Made by a program: the position numbers and the translations under genes. From NCBI RefSeq assembly GCF_003597675.1, contig NZ_CP030828.1, positions 570,001 through 634,000 of the forward strand: a stretch of DNA of 64,000 nucleotides, read 5' to 3'. Below the pieces are notes generated by a model. That model saw nothing but the letters and a program-made list of their open reading frames with translations. It was not told where the DNA came from and ran no database searches. Each line of letters starts with the position of its first letter. Positions within the stretch are counted from its first letter, which is position 1. Shown here in pieces: positions 8,698-17,805 of this stretch. The DNA is from Neorhizobium sp. NCHU2750. Its GTDB lineage: Bacteria > Pseudomonadota > Alphaproteobacteria > Rhizobiales > Rhizobiaceae.

Positions 8698-10262
8698 CAG
8701 TGATGCCCTGCCATGTGGGCGCCGATGACCCCGATATCGGCGCCGCGTGCCGGCGTTTCATAGACCAGCCGACCCTCCGATATGACCATGATGCGGTCGG
8801 ACATCTCCAGAAGCTCGTCCAGATCCTCCGACAGCAGCAGGACAGCCGTGCCGGCATTACGGGCCCTCATGATGCGGGCACGAATTTCGGCGACAGCGGA
8901 AAAGTCCAGCCCGAAGCATGGGTTCGACACGATTAGCAGATCGACTGCACCGGTGAGTTCTCGGGCAAGCACCGCTCGCTGCACGTTTCCGCCGGAAAGA
9001 GCCGCAATCGGAGAGGACGAGGAGGCCGTCTTGACCTTGAAGTCGGAAATCAGTGCCGTTGCCCGTTTCTTCATGCCGCCCTTGTTCAGCCAGATTGCGT
9101 CGCGGCCATCGCCCTTCAGGTCGAAAGTGCGGAAAGAGAGATTTTCGATTACCGTCATCTTCGGCGCGCAGGCATTCTGCAGGGGCTCTTCGGGAATGAA
9201 GCGGACATTGTTTCTGCGGGTTTCCGCCCGTGTCGCTCCATAGGCCGCGCCATTGACCAGAACGCTGCCGGCATCGGTCTGCCGCTGGCCGGCGAGGATC
9301 TCCGTAAGCTCCTTCTGGCCATTCCCGGAAATGCCGGCAATGCCGACGATCTCGCCCGATCGGACTGAAAGGTCTTCGATCTCGATGGTCTTCAGGCCGG
9401 AGCGATCCGGCGCCTTGACCTTGCTGACTTTCAGCACGGTTTCTGCGAGGTCCCGCACCGGAGCGCGGCTGTCGAGCTCGGCCAGCTTGACGTCGCCGAT
9501 CATCATTGCCGCCATGTCTGCGGTCGAAAGGTCGCTGACCTTACCGGTTCCAACCAGTTTGCCTCGGCGCAGCACGGAGACTGCATCGGCGAACTTTGTG
9601 ATCTCGTGGAACTTGTGGGATATCATCAGTACGGTCAGTTCGCCGCAATCGGTCATGGCCCGCACGAGGCCCAGCATCTCGTCGGCTTCCGCCGGCGTCA
9701 GTACCGATGTTGGTTCGTCGAGGACCAGAAAAGAGCGGCCGAGATAGAGCTGCTTTACGATTTCGAGCTTCTGCTTTTCGCCTGCCGCCAGTTCACGGAC
9801 GGGCCGGTCGAGCGGGATCTTGAAGGGCATGCCCTGCATGAAGGCGGCGAGTTCGCGGCGCTCCTTCACCCAGTTGATCACGGAGGGGACCTTGGCCCGG
9901 CTGATCACTAGGTTCTCTGCGCCCGTCAAGGACGGTACGAGCGTAAAATGCTGGTAGACCATGCCGAGGCCGTAGGTGGCCGCATCCTTTGGCGAGGCGA
10001 CGGCAACCTCGCGCCCATCCACCGACAGTGAACCCGACGTGGCGTGGTAGAAACCCATGATGCATTTGACAAGCGTCGACTTGCCGGCGCCATTTTCGCC
10101 GAGAAGCGCATGGAAGGAGCCCGCCGGCACGCTGATCGACACGTCGTCCAGCGCCGTGAAGGAGCCGAAGCGCATCGTCATACCGAGTGTCTCGATGCCC
10201 ACCGCCTTGCCGGCCTGGGGGAGGGGTGTATCGCGGATGATGTTGACGGATGATGGGCTCAT
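8697..10262 (-). CDS. Double-domain ABC ATPase of a BMP-type (nucleoside-like) importer
   Basis: A ~521-residue ATPase with two ABC modules, as in RbsA/NupO/YufO-type importers. The first module has Walker [10 protein letters not shown] and Walker [12 protein letters not shown]; the second is the usual degenerate one (GISGNGQKE in place of a full Walker A) with signature [15 protein letters not shown]. It would energise the two permeases encoded upstream together with the Tat-exported BMP-family binding protein. The start at 10262 overlaps the biuH stop by ATGA. In this operon the imported solute is probably biuret or a related ureide rather than a sugar or nucleoside, but that is inferred from neighbours. 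Confidence 0.88.
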   Translation of the reverse strand: MSPSSVNIIRDTPLPQAGKAVGIETLGMTMRFGSFTALDDVSISVPAGSFHALLGENGAGKSTLVKCIMGFYHATSGSLSVDGREVAVASPKDAATYGLGMVYQHFTLVPSLTGAENLVISRAKVPSVINWVKERRELAAFMQGMPFKIPLDRPVRELAAGEKQKLEIVKQLYLGRSFLVLDEPTSVLTPAEADEMLGLVRAMTDCGELTVLMISHKFHEITKFADAVSVLRRGKLVGTGKVSDLSTADMAAMMIGDVKLAELDSRAPVRDLAETVLKVSKVKAPDRSGLKTIEIEDLSVRSGEIVGIAGISGNGQKELTEILAGQRQTDAGSVLVNGAAYGATRAETRRNNVRFIPEEPLQNACAPKMTVIENLSFRTFDLKGDGRDAIWLNKGGMKKRATALISDFKVKTASSSSPIAALSGGNVQRAVLARELTGAVDLLIVSNPCFGLDFSAVAEIRARIMRARNAGTAVLLLSEDLDELLEMSDRIMVISEGRLVYETPARGADIGVIGAHMAGHH

Positions 10263-10986
10263 GGCAATTGGCTCACGAATGTATTGGAATTGGAGACTGC
10301 GCCGAACACGCCGCCCTGCATCTTGACCATCTTGATGGCTGCCAGATGATTGCCGTAGTCGGTGGCGCCGCAGCAATCCTCCAGAAGCAGGCATTCATAG
10401 CCGCGGTCATTGGCTTCCCGCATCGTGGTGGAGACGCAGACATCGGTGGTGATGCCGGTGAGGATGATATTCTCGATGCGCTTCTGGTTGAGTATCAGCT
10501 CCAGGTCAGTTGCGCAGAAAGAGCCTTTGCCGGGCTTGTCGATGATCGTCTCGCCGTCGACCGGATAGAGATCGGGGATAATGTCCCAGCCGGGTTCGCC
10601 ACGGGTAAGAATGCGGCCGCAAGGCCCCGGATCGCCGATGCCGGCGCCGATGCGCTGGGAACGCCAGCGCTTGTTGGCCGGAAGGTCGGCGAGGTCGGGG
10701 CGGTGGCCCTCGCGCGTGTGGATGATGTGGTAACCATGGCACGCATGGCCGAGAGTACGGACTTGATCGGCTCTATCGGCGCCTGAACCAGCGACAGATC
10801 GTAGCCCATATGGTCGACATAGCCGCCTGGCCCACAGAAATCCGTCTGCATGTCGATGATGATGAGGGCGGTGTTGTCGGGCCGAAGCTTGCCGTTATAA
10901 GGCCACGGATAGGGATCGGCCTCGATATAGCTCAAGGTGTTGTCGGTCAGTGGAACGGCGGAAAGGGGGCTTGAAAGGCTGTTCAT
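10259..10986 (-). pseudogene. biuH: Biuret hydrolase with a single-base frameshift
   Basis: The first 84 codons (MNSLSSPLSA... with [10 protein letters not shown] and IIIDMQTDF, catalytic Asp45) and the rest ([55 protein letters not shown]) are in different frames. The break is at ~10734-10735, where the top strand reads TAACCATGG; one extra C there restores a 242-residue protein closely like BiuH of Rhizobium leguminosarum 3841. The span of 728 nt is one short of 243 codons. BiuH hydrolyses biuret to allophanate (then AtzF). Either a true null mutation or a sequencing error in a short C run; both flanks are otherwise intact, including the Lys and Cys of the triad. Confidence 0.92.
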
Positions 10987-10999
10987 CGGGTCTCTCCTC

Positions 11000-11926
11000 T
11001 CACTTCGTCAGGGACAGCTCGCCCGGTGCGCCGGCCAGCGCACGGTTGGGCGATGATGTGGCAATCAGGATGGCGAGCGTCAGCACATAGGGGGCGGCGT
11101 AGAACAGGTAGTAACCCTGGGTGACGCCGACCGATTGCAGGGCAGGGCCGAGAGCACCGGCACCGCCGAAAAGCAGTGCTGCCAGAAAGCAGTTGATCGG
11201 GTTCCAGCGCGCAAAGATCACCAGCGCGACTGCCATCAGCCCCTGGCCTGAAGAAATCCCCTCGTTCCATGAGCCGGGATAGAACAGCGACAGATAGGCA
11301 CCGCCGATCGCGGTCAGCGATCCTCCGATTGCCGTTGCAAGCAGCCGGACACGATCTGGACTGATCCCCATCGCTCGCGCCGCGTCGGTGCTGTCGCCAA
11401 CGACACGCAGGACGAGGCCGAGGCGAGTATTCTTGAAAGCCCAGAACAGGAAGAGCGCCAGCGCCAGGCCGATGAAGAACAGGACATTGATATTCAGCGC
11501 GGCCTGGACCTGCGGCAGAGAGGACCAACTGCCGAGAGGGATCGACGGCAGCTTGGGAGCCGCCGGCTGGATGAACGGCTTTCCGAGGAAAAAGGCGAAG
11601 CCGAGGCCGAACTGCATCATGGCAATGCCGATCGCGATGTCGTTGACCCGCGGGAACTTGCAGATGAAGCCGTGGATCAGCCCGAAGACGCAGCCCGCAG
11701 CCATCGCCGCAAGTACGCCGAGCCATGGAGAGCCCGTGATGACCGCGATCGCATAGGCGGTCATGGCACCGAAGACGAGCGTGCCTTCAAGGCCGAGATT
11801 GATGCGGCCGGAGCGCTCGGTGATCGCCTCGCCCAGCGATACGAAGATGAAAGGGGTCGAAACCCGGATGGCGCCGGCAAGAATCGCCAAAGGCACGCCC
11901 CATAGACCGATACCCGTCTCGTCCAT
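11000..11926 (-). CDS. BMP-type ABC importer permease (second permease)
   Basis: A ~308-residue polytopic permease with about eight to nine helices and the family motif FVSLGEAITERSGRINLGLEG near the N-terminus (residues ~26-46), as in NupQ/YufQ and other BPD_transp_2 proteins. It pairs with the preceding permease. I take ATG 11926 (MDETGIGLWG): it follows AAAGGAG by six bases and overlaps the previous stop; an ATG at 11944 lies upstream of that ribosome site. Transport of ureido compounds or nucleobases is inferred from operon content. Confidence 0.88.
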   Translation of the reverse strand: MDETGIGLWGVPLAILAGAIRVSTPFIFVSLGEAITERSGRINLGLEGTLVFGAMTAYAIAVITGSPWLGVLAAMAAGCVFGLIHGFICKFPRVNDIAIGIAMMQFGLGFAFFLGKPFIQPAAPKLPSIPLGSWSSLPQVQAALNINVLFFIGLALALFLFWAFKNTRLGLVLRVVGDSTDAARAMGISPDRVRLLATAIGGSLTAIGGAYLSLFYPGSWNEGISSGQGLMAVALVIFARWNPINCFLAALLFGGAGALGPALQSVGVTQGYYLFYAAPYVLTLAILIATSSPNRALAGAPGELSLTK

Positions 11927-13059
11927 CACAGGCTCCTTTTCCATAGGTCGGGATTGAAGATCTTGAAGCGACCGTAAAAGGTCTCGCAGAAGAGAATGAC
12001 GATGAAGAGCGTGCCTTGCAGTGCCAGCACCGTGGCATCAGGCAGGCCCATGCGCCGCTGGATGAGGCCGCCGGATGCTTCGAGCCCGCCAAGCAGGAAG
12101 GCGATAGGGATGATGGCCAGCGGATTCTGCCGCGCCAGGAACGCGACGAGAATGCCGGTATAGCCGTAGCCGGCGGCAAGCGAGGCATTGGCGCTTCCCT
12201 GGACGGCAGCGACTTCGAGCATTCCGGCAAGCCCGGCAAACGAGCCCGCGATGGCCGTGAAGCCGACGATCAACCGGCCGACGGGCAAGCCTTGAATCTG
12301 TGCTGCCCGGACATTGCCGCCGGCCATGCGCGCGGCAAAGCCGAAACTCGTCGCCTCGATCAGGGTCCATGAGACGATGCAAGCGACGATGCCGATTGCA
12401 AGACCCCAATGTACATCCATGCCGGGCATGTCGCCGATCATGTAGGCCGTCGGCAACGGCTTGGTGGAAGGCTTGTTCAAGCTCGCTGGATCACGGAGCA
12501 CGCCCTCGACGAGCTGGTTCATCAGGGCGATGGCGATATAGGCAAGAAGAAGCGAAGAGATCGTCTCGTTGACGCCCCTATAGTGCCTCAGGAACCCGGC
12601 GAGGCCGATCCACAAACCTCCGACGATCATGGCGGCCACGGCCATTAGAACGAGGAGTGGAAGAGGCGGAAGGATGCCGGCCAGCGGCACGGCGGTTGCT
12701 GCGGCCGCGACGCCACCGAGTACCAGCGCGCCCTCGCCTCCGATAATGACGAGGCCGAGCCTCGCCGGCAAGGCAACACAGAGCGCCGTCAGGAGTAGGG
12801 GGGCTGCTCGCGACAGGCTGTTCTGGATCGAGAACCAGCTGCCGAAGCCGCCGGCATACATGATCTGAAAGAGGGTGATCGGCGATTTGCCGATCACCAG
12901 GATGAAGATGGAGAATAGCGCCAGGCCGGCCAGGATCGCGGCGAGCCCAATCACGACGGGTTCTGCCCGTCGTGCCAGCCATTCGAGGATCGGGCGGAGA
13001 GAGGTCCTGCCGCCGGCTGCCATGGATAATGCGGGATCGTTTATTTCGACCGTCATCAC
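11926..13059 (-). CDS. BMP-type ABC importer permease (first permease)
   Basis: A 377-residue membrane protein of the BPD_transp_2 (branched-chain/ribose-like) family, with helices from ~35 to ~365, the motif ARLGLVIIGGEGALVLGG (~100-117) and LAGFLRHYRGVNETISSLLL (~155-175) typical of NupP/YufP-like subunits. It heads the permease pair after the binding-protein gene (20-bp gap) and is translationally coupled to the second permease (TGATG). An alternative start is the second Met of the MM pair. Confidence 0.88.
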   Translation of the reverse strand: MMTVEINDPALSMAAGGRTSLRPILEWLARRAEPVVIGLAAILAGLALFSIFILVIGKSPITLFQIMYAGGFGSWFSIQNSLSRAAPLLLTALCVALPARLGLVIIGGEGALVLGGVAAAATAVPLAGILPPLPLLVLMAVAAMIVGGLWIGLAGFLRHYRGVNETISSLLLAYIAIALMNQLVEGVLRDPASLNKPSTKPLPTAYMIGDMPGMDVHWGLAIGIVACIVSWTLIEATSFGFAARMAGGNVRAAQIQGLPVGRLIVGFTAIAGSFAGLAGMLEVAAVQGSANASLAAGYGYTGILVAFLARQNPLAIIPIAFLLGGLEASGGLIQRRMGLPDATVLALQGTLFIVILFCETFYGRFKIFNPDLWKRSL

Positions 13060-13079
13060 GCTTCTCCCTTCAGGTCAAA

Positions 13080-14207
13080 TCAGGAGGTGGAACCGACGAC
13101 ACCCTCGACGAGATAGGCCATGCTTTCGAGATCGATCGCATCCTCGGCATAAGCCTTGTCAGCGGTGATCACGACATTGCCCTTGTTGTCCTTGAGCGGC
13201 CCCTTGAAGACCGAAAGCTTGCCGGCCATTGCCTCGGCCAGCGTCGCCTCGAACTTCTTGCGGGCGTCTGCCGATACGCCGGGACCGAGTGGGCTCATCT
13301 TGACGAAACCGTCTTTCAGGCCGCCGCGGACGAAATTGGGGAGCTTTTCGCCGGCCTGTGCCCTCTTGGCGAAATCGGTATAGACATTGCCCCAGGCCCA
13401 TTCGGCGCCTGTGAGGTACTTTTCGGGCGCAAGCGGGCTCTGATTGGCGTGGTAACCACAGACGAAAGCGCCACGACCGGCGGCAGTCTCGACCACGACC
13501 TTCGGGCTATCGACATGGCAGGTGATGACATCTGCGCCCTGGTCGACCAGTGCGTTGGTGGCTTCGGCCTCCTTGACCGCCAGCGACCATTCGCCGGTGA
13601 AAATCACCTGGCAGGTGATGGCCGGATCGACAGACCGGGCACCGAGCAGGAAGGCGTTGACGTTTTGCAAGACCTGCGGAATGGGTTTGGCGGCGATGAA
13701 GCCGATCTTCTTGCTCTTGGTCGCGTAACCGGCGGTGATGCCGTTCAGATATTGGCCTTGGTGGATATAGCCGAAATAGGAGCCCGTATTGGCAGGGTGC
13801 TTGCCTTCCTGCCACAGGCCGCCGCAATGGCGGAACTGGACGTTCGGATATTTTGCCGCCATCGCCAGCATGTGGGGATCGAAATAGCCGAAGGATGTCG
13901 GGAAGATCAGCGACGCGCCATCGAGATTGATCATCGATTCCATCGTCTTCTGGACATCGACCGTCTCGGGTACGTTTTCCTCTTCGACGATGGTGATGCC
14001 GGGCATGGCCTTGATCACGGCCGCGCCTTCGGCATGTGCCTGATTATACCCGTAGTCGTCCTTCGGGCCGACGTAAATGAAGCCGACGGTCAGTGCCGTC
14101 TGCGCCTGCGCCCGGCTGGCCACAAGGCCCGGTGCGGCGCTGGCGAGAAGTCCGGTGGCGGAGGCATGAAGAAAATTTCGGCGATTCATGGAAAGGAGTT
14201 TGGTCAT
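13080..14207 (-). CDS. BMP-family (PnrA-like) periplasmic substrate-binding protein, Tat signal
   Basis: A ~375-residue precursor whose N-terminus MTKLLSMNRRNFLHASATGL has a twin-arginine motif (NRRNFL) and an Ala-x-Ala cleavage region (ASRAQAQ, ~residues 30-36). The mature part begins ALTVGFIYVGPKDDYGYNQAH, the BMP/PnrA lipoprotein-like fold normally binding nucleosides; here no lipobox is present. It is the first gene of the ureido operon, with GGGAG upstream of ATG 14207. Ligand is most likely a ureide or N-heterocycle given the hydrolases downstream; purine nucleosides remain possible. Confidence 0.88.
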   Translation of the reverse strand: MTKLLSMNRRNFLHASATGLLASAAPGLVASRAQAQTALTVGFIYVGPKDDYGYNQAHAEGAAVIKAMPGITIVEEENVPETVDVQKTMESMINLDGASLIFPTSFGYFDPHMLAMAAKYPNVQFRHCGGLWQEGKHPANTGSYFGYIHQGQYLNGITAGYATKSKKIGFIAAKPIPQVLQNVNAFLLGARSVDPAITCQVIFTGEWSLAVKEAEATNALVDQGADVITCHVDSPKVVVETAAGRGAFVCGYHANQSPLAPEKYLTGAEWAWGNVYTDFAKRAQAGEKLPNFVRGGLKDGFVKMSPLGPGVSADARKKFEATLAEAMAGKLSVFKGPLKDNKGNVVITADKAYAEDAIDLESMAYLVEGVVGSTS

Positions 14208-14549
14208 CGTAATGCTCCCTCGCGGCGCTTGGCCGGTTGTGATTGGGCCGATAGTGATTACATAGTAAAGTGCATGCAATGTGCGTGCCAGAATATTAAG
14301 TATATGAATAATAATGATATTTTGTAGGCGCTTTATGGCGCCGTGATCAAAGTGTATGCAGATTTGGAAGGTGTGTGATTATTAAAATATCATTGATTAT
14401 TTTATCATCGAATAGGGCAGCATCGCAGCCGATAGTGTGGCCAATTGTCAGAAAAATATTATATATTTCAATAATTTGATCACGCAGTTGACTTATTGCT
14501 GTGACCTGCCCATGTGTATGCAGGGCGCGAGCTGGAAGTTAGGATCATC
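14208..14549. promoter_or_regulatory. Divergent intergenic region, BMP-ABC/biuret operon and gntR
   Basis: This 342-bp region is visibly AT-rich compared with its surroundings and must carry the promoters of the minus-strand ureido operon and the plus-strand GntR gene. A 10-bp direct repeat, GTGTATGCAG, occurs at 14352-14361 and 14514-14523; a related GTGCATGCAA lies at 14269-14278. TTGATCA and GTGATCA elements occur near 14475 and 14343. The repeated GTNTATGCA/GCATGCA words are candidate GntR sites. No ORF of interest is present. Confidence 0.45.
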
Positions 14550-15266
14550 GTGACGCAGGCGAGACGAAAGAAGGTTGTAAGAACGGGAACGACGGTCGAG
14601 CAAATGGTTCGGGCCATAGCCGACATGATTGTGACCGGGGCGATGCTTCCGGGCGAGAAGCTTGAAGAGATTGCGCTCGCAAGCCGTTTCGAGGTGTCGC
14701 GCACGCCGGTTCGCGAGGCACTTCGAGAGCTTGGCGCCATGGGGCTGGTCGATCGCGAACCGAACCGAAGTGCCGTCGTCATGAACGTGACGGAGGCCCA
14801 CCTGCATTCCATGTTCGAGGCAATGGCAGAGCTGGAGGGCATATGTGCACGGCTTTCTGCAGAACGGATGACAGTCGAGGAGCGGCGCGCTCTCGACATG
14901 GAACACCGCGCCTCGATGAAGCTCGTCCATTCCGGATCGCCCGAAGACTATTCAGCCTACAATACGGAATTCCATAACCGGCTCTATCGCGGGGCGCATA
15001 ACAATCACCTTCTCGAACTGGTAGTGCAGACGCGGGCGCGTCTGGCACCGTTTCGCCGTGCGCAGTTCCGGCTGTCAGGCCGTCTTTCGAAGTCCTACGA
15101 GGAGCATGACCGGATCGTCACCGCCATCCTGCGGGCAGACCCTGCGGCTGCGGGGCAGGCCGCCTATATGCATGTGTCGATCGTCAGCGATGCGAGTGCG
15201 GTTTTCGCCGCGCCATCGAGTTCGGCGACAGACGGCGACGCCACCGGGCTGAAGCGGCGCTCCTAG
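14550..15266 (+). CDS. GntR-family (FadR/FCD) transcriptional regulator
   Basis: About 238 residues with an N-terminal GntR winged helix (MVRAIADMIVTGAMLPGEKL, then EIALASRFEVSRTPVREALRELG) and a C-terminal all-helical FCD ligand domain containing the metal/ligand residues in YNTEFHNRLYRGAHN (~150-165). It is divergent to the biuret/allophanate operon and probably represses it in the absence of the inducer. GTG 14550 is preceded by AGGA at good spacing; an upstream ATG at 14514 has no ribosome site. The last four bases overlap the convergent hydroxyacid dehydrogenase gene. Confidence 0.85.
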   Translation: MTQARRKKVVRTGTTVEQMVRAIADMIVTGAMLPGEKLEEIALASRFEVSRTPVREALRELGAMGLVDREPNRSAVVMNVTEAHLHSMFEAMAELEGICARLSAERMTVEERRALDMEHRASMKLVHSGSPEDYSAYNTEFHNRLYRGAHNNHLLELVVQTRARLAPFRRAQFRLSGRLSKSYEEHDRIVTAILRADPAAAGQAAYMHVSIVSDASAVFAAPSSSATDGDATGLKRRS

Positions 15267-16165
15267 CCGACCAGCATTTCCACCGCAGTCCTGAGCAGAC
15301 GCCTCGATGCGTCGGCCGTCTTGAACCCGGCATGGGCGGTCAATGTCACATTGGACAGGCTGAACCACGGCGATGTTGCCGGAAGCGGCTCCTCGTCGAA
15401 CACGTCCAGCGCCGCATGGGCAATGCGCCCCTTCTCGAGAGCGTTGCGAAGTGCGGCGCTGTCGATAAGGCCGGCGCGGGCGGTGTTGATGAGGATCGAC
15501 GTCGGCTTCATCAGCGCAAGCCTTGCTGCGCCGATCATCCCGCGTGTGGTGTCGTTGAGTGCAAGATGCAGCGAGATGACATCGCTCTGCGACAGAAGCT
15601 CATCGAGCGGCAGCGCGTGATCGCTCCACCGGGGCGGCAAGGGGCTGCGGTTCCAGATCGATACCGCCATGCCGAGTGCCTCGCCGATCTCGGCAAATGT
15701 CTGGCCGATGCCGCCGAAGCCGATAATCCCGAGCCGGCGACCGGCCAGTTCCATGCCTTCCAGCGGCTCCCAATGTCCAGCGCGCAACTCCCGGTCCATC
15801 GTGGCGATCTTTCGCGTGGCGGCAAACATCAGGGCCGTCGCGTGCTCTGCCACCGAGCGATCACCATAGCCGGAGATGGTGCGGACACGGATGCCCTGTC
15901 GTTCGGCGGCGGCAACGTCGATATAGCTTGTGGCGCCACTGCCGAGAAAGATGATCTCGCGCAGATGAGGCAGGCGGGCAAGCAGAGGCTCGTCCATCAT
16001 CGTATGACCATTGAGAACTGTGGTCGCCTCTGCAGCGAGCGATACGATGCCTTCGGCGTCCGGGTCGCCGACATTCACCACCATCTTCTGCGCACAGTCG
16101 GGCATGACCTCTTGGAGCAGGCCGAGCATGAAGGGCGAGCAATCGATATAGACTGTCTTTGTCAT
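15263..16165 (-). CDS. D-2-hydroxyacid dehydrogenase (glyoxylate/hydroxypyruvate reductase-like)
   Basis: A 300-residue NAD(P)-dependent dehydrogenase. The Rossmann fingerprint GFGGIGQTFAEIGEALGM is at ~150-167; catalytic Arg is in INTARAGLID, Glu in ALDVFDEEPLP and the His in LTAHAGF. It closes the minus-strand operon with the dipeptide-type ABC importer and the FMNH2 monooxygenase, overlapping the ATPase stop by ATGA. Oxidative N-dealkylation of aminopolycarboxylates releases glyoxylate, so a glyoxylate reductase role would fit this context; that is inference. It could equally act on another 2-oxoacid. Confidence 0.85.
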   Translation of the reverse strand: MTKTVYIDCSPFMLGLLQEVMPDCAQKMVVNVGDPDAEGIVSLAAEATTVLNGHTMMDEPLLARLPHLREIIFLGSGATSYIDVAAAERQGIRVRTISGYGDRSVAEHATALMFAATRKIATMDRELRAGHWEPLEGMELAGRRLGIIGFGGIGQTFAEIGEALGMAVSIWNRSPLPPRWSDHALPLDELLSQSDVISLHLALNDTTRGMIGAARLALMKPTSILINTARAGLIDSAALRNALEKGRIAHAALDVFDEEPLPATSPWFSLSNVTLTAHAGFKTADASRRLLRTAVEMLVG

Positions 16166-17802
16166 TGCAGGCGTGCCCCCACCGCACGCGACAACGCACC
16201 TTGTGAGGCGAGCAGCGTGCGTGTGTACTCATGCGATGGTGCGGCGAAGATCTGCTCGGTGGGCCCGATCTCCAGCAGCTTGCCATGCAGCAGGACGGCC
16301 ATCCGGTCGCACATGAAGCGCGCCGCATCGAGATCATGAGTGATGAATACCATGGCCATTCCCGTCTCGGCCTGAATGTCCTTGAACAGGTCAAGGACCC
16401 CGGCGCGAACCGAAACGTCGAGTTTGGAGACTGCTTCGTCGGCCACGATCATGCTGGGTTCTAGCGCGATGGCTCTTGCAACCGCGACACGCTGCAACTG
16501 CCCGCCGGAGAGTTGGTGGACGTAGCGGTCCGCATGGGCCGCAGTCAGTCCGACGCGTTCCAGCAGTGCGATCGATCGCTTCGGTATGTCGACGCGAGGG
16601 CAACCGACCATCACGAGCGCCTCCGCCAAAGAGGCGCCCATGGTCGTGCGAGGGTTGAAGGAGCCACCCGGATCCTGGAAGACCATCTGCAACTGCCGGC
16701 GCATGCCGCGCAATGCCCGTTCGGGCAGATGGGTGATATCGCGCCCGCGATAGACGATCTCGCCGCCGGACGGCGTGTAGAGCCTAAGCAACGTGCGGCC
16801 GAGGGTGGTTTTCCCAGAGCCGGATTCACCGACAAGGCCGAGGATTTCGCCGGGCTGGATATCGAAACTGATGTCATCCAGCGCCTTGAATGCGGCTCTG
16901 GTGCGGGAGCCCGGGAAGGTGACCGACAGGTCCCGGACCTTGAACAATGGTTCCGCTTCACCCTTGGATGCCGCCGCACTTTCTGTCCCGGAGACGACGG
17001 TCTTGGCGCGGCTGTTGGAAAGCTCCAGGGCCGTATCGATCAGCTTCTTGGTGTAGGGATGCTGAGGATCGGTGAATACCGCCTTGGCTTCACCGGTCTC
17101 GACGATTTCGCCGGCATTCATCACGGCAATCCGGTCACAAAGCGATGCCGCGACGGCCATGTCATGGGTGACGAAGATCATCGCTGCCTTCAGCCGGTTG
17201 CGCATGTCGAGGAAGAGTTCGAGAATCTGCGCCTCGACCACCTTGTCGAGATTGGTGGTCGGTTCGTCGGCGACGATCAATGCAGGCCTGAGTGCAATCA
17301 CCAGCGCAATCAACGCGCGCTGCAGCATGCCGCCGCTCAGTTGATGCGGATAGAGATCGATCACCTCGGTCGCACGCTTGACGCCGACTTCTTCCAGCAG
17401 CGTGATACCGCGCTGTCGTCCGTCATTGGCAACGCCGGCCTGTTTCAGGATCTGGTCGAAATGCCAGCCGATCGTCTTGGCTGGATTGAAGGAGCCGACC
17501 GGGTCCTGGAAGATCATCGCCAGTTGCACGCCGCGCAAGCCGGCAAACTGCCCCTCGGACATGGGAGGCAGGTCGACGCCATCGAAGCGCATCTCGTCGG
17601 CTGTGACCTTGGCATTATCGGGCAGGAGCCGTAGCAACGACATGCCCGTCATCGTCTTGCCGGAACCGGATTCGCCGATGACGCCGAGGATCTCGCCCTT
17701 GTTGACCACCATGTCGATGCCGTGAAGGACTTCGTTCTCCCCACGGCCGGTGCGGAAGGCGACGCGAAGATTGCGGATTTGAACGATCGGATGCGTCGTC
17801 AT
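16162..17802 (-). CDS. Dipeptide/nickel-type ABC ATPase, DppD-DppF fusion
   Basis: A 546-residue protein with two complete ABC modules. Module 1 has Walker A GESGSGKTMT and signature LSGGMLQRALIA; module 2 has GESGSGKTTLG and LSGGQLQRVAVARAIAL, each with its own Walker B (IVADEPTTNLD and IVADEAVSKLD). Both sites look catalytically competent, unlike the sugar-type ATPase at 8.7 kb. It replaces separate DppD and DppF subunits and is co-transcribed with both permeases and the binding protein. In the second Walker B the usual DEP is DEA, a mild variant. Confidence 0.9.
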   Translation of the reverse strand: MTTHPIVQIRNLRVAFRTGRGENEVLHGIDMVVNKGEILGVIGESGSGKTMTGMSLLRLLPDNAKVTADEMRFDGVDLPPMSEGQFAGLRGVQLAMIFQDPVGSFNPAKTIGWHFDQILKQAGVANDGRQRGITLLEEVGVKRATEVIDLYPHQLSGGMLQRALIALVIALRPALIVADEPTTNLDKVVEAQILELFLDMRNRLKAAMIFVTHDMAVAASLCDRIAVMNAGEIVETGEAKAVFTDPQHPYTKKLIDTALELSNSRAKTVVSGTESAAASKGEAEPLFKVRDLSVTFPGSRTRAAFKALDDISFDIQPGEILGLVGESGSGKTTLGRTLLRLYTPSGGEIVYRGRDITHLPERALRGMRRQLQMVFQDPGGSFNPRTTMGASLAEALVMVGCPRVDIPKRSIALLERVGLTAAHADRYVHQLSGGQLQRVAVARAIALEPSMIVADEAVSKLDVSVRAGVLDLFKDIQAETGMAMVFITHDLDAARFMCDRMAVLLHGKLLEIGPTEQIFAAPSHEYTRTLLASQGALSRAVGARLQ

Positions 17803-17805
17803 CGG

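Noticed and set aside
10495-10986. Intact 163-residue protein reading through the biuH break
   Set aside because: After residue 84 the frame becomes Ser/Ala/Arg-rich noise while the real BiuH sequence continues in another frame, so this is a frameshifted gene rather than a shorter protein.
12972-14327. Long open frame on the plus strand opposite the BMP binding-protein gene
   Set aside because: Antisense shadow of a clear minus-strand gene; product is low-complexity and matches no family.
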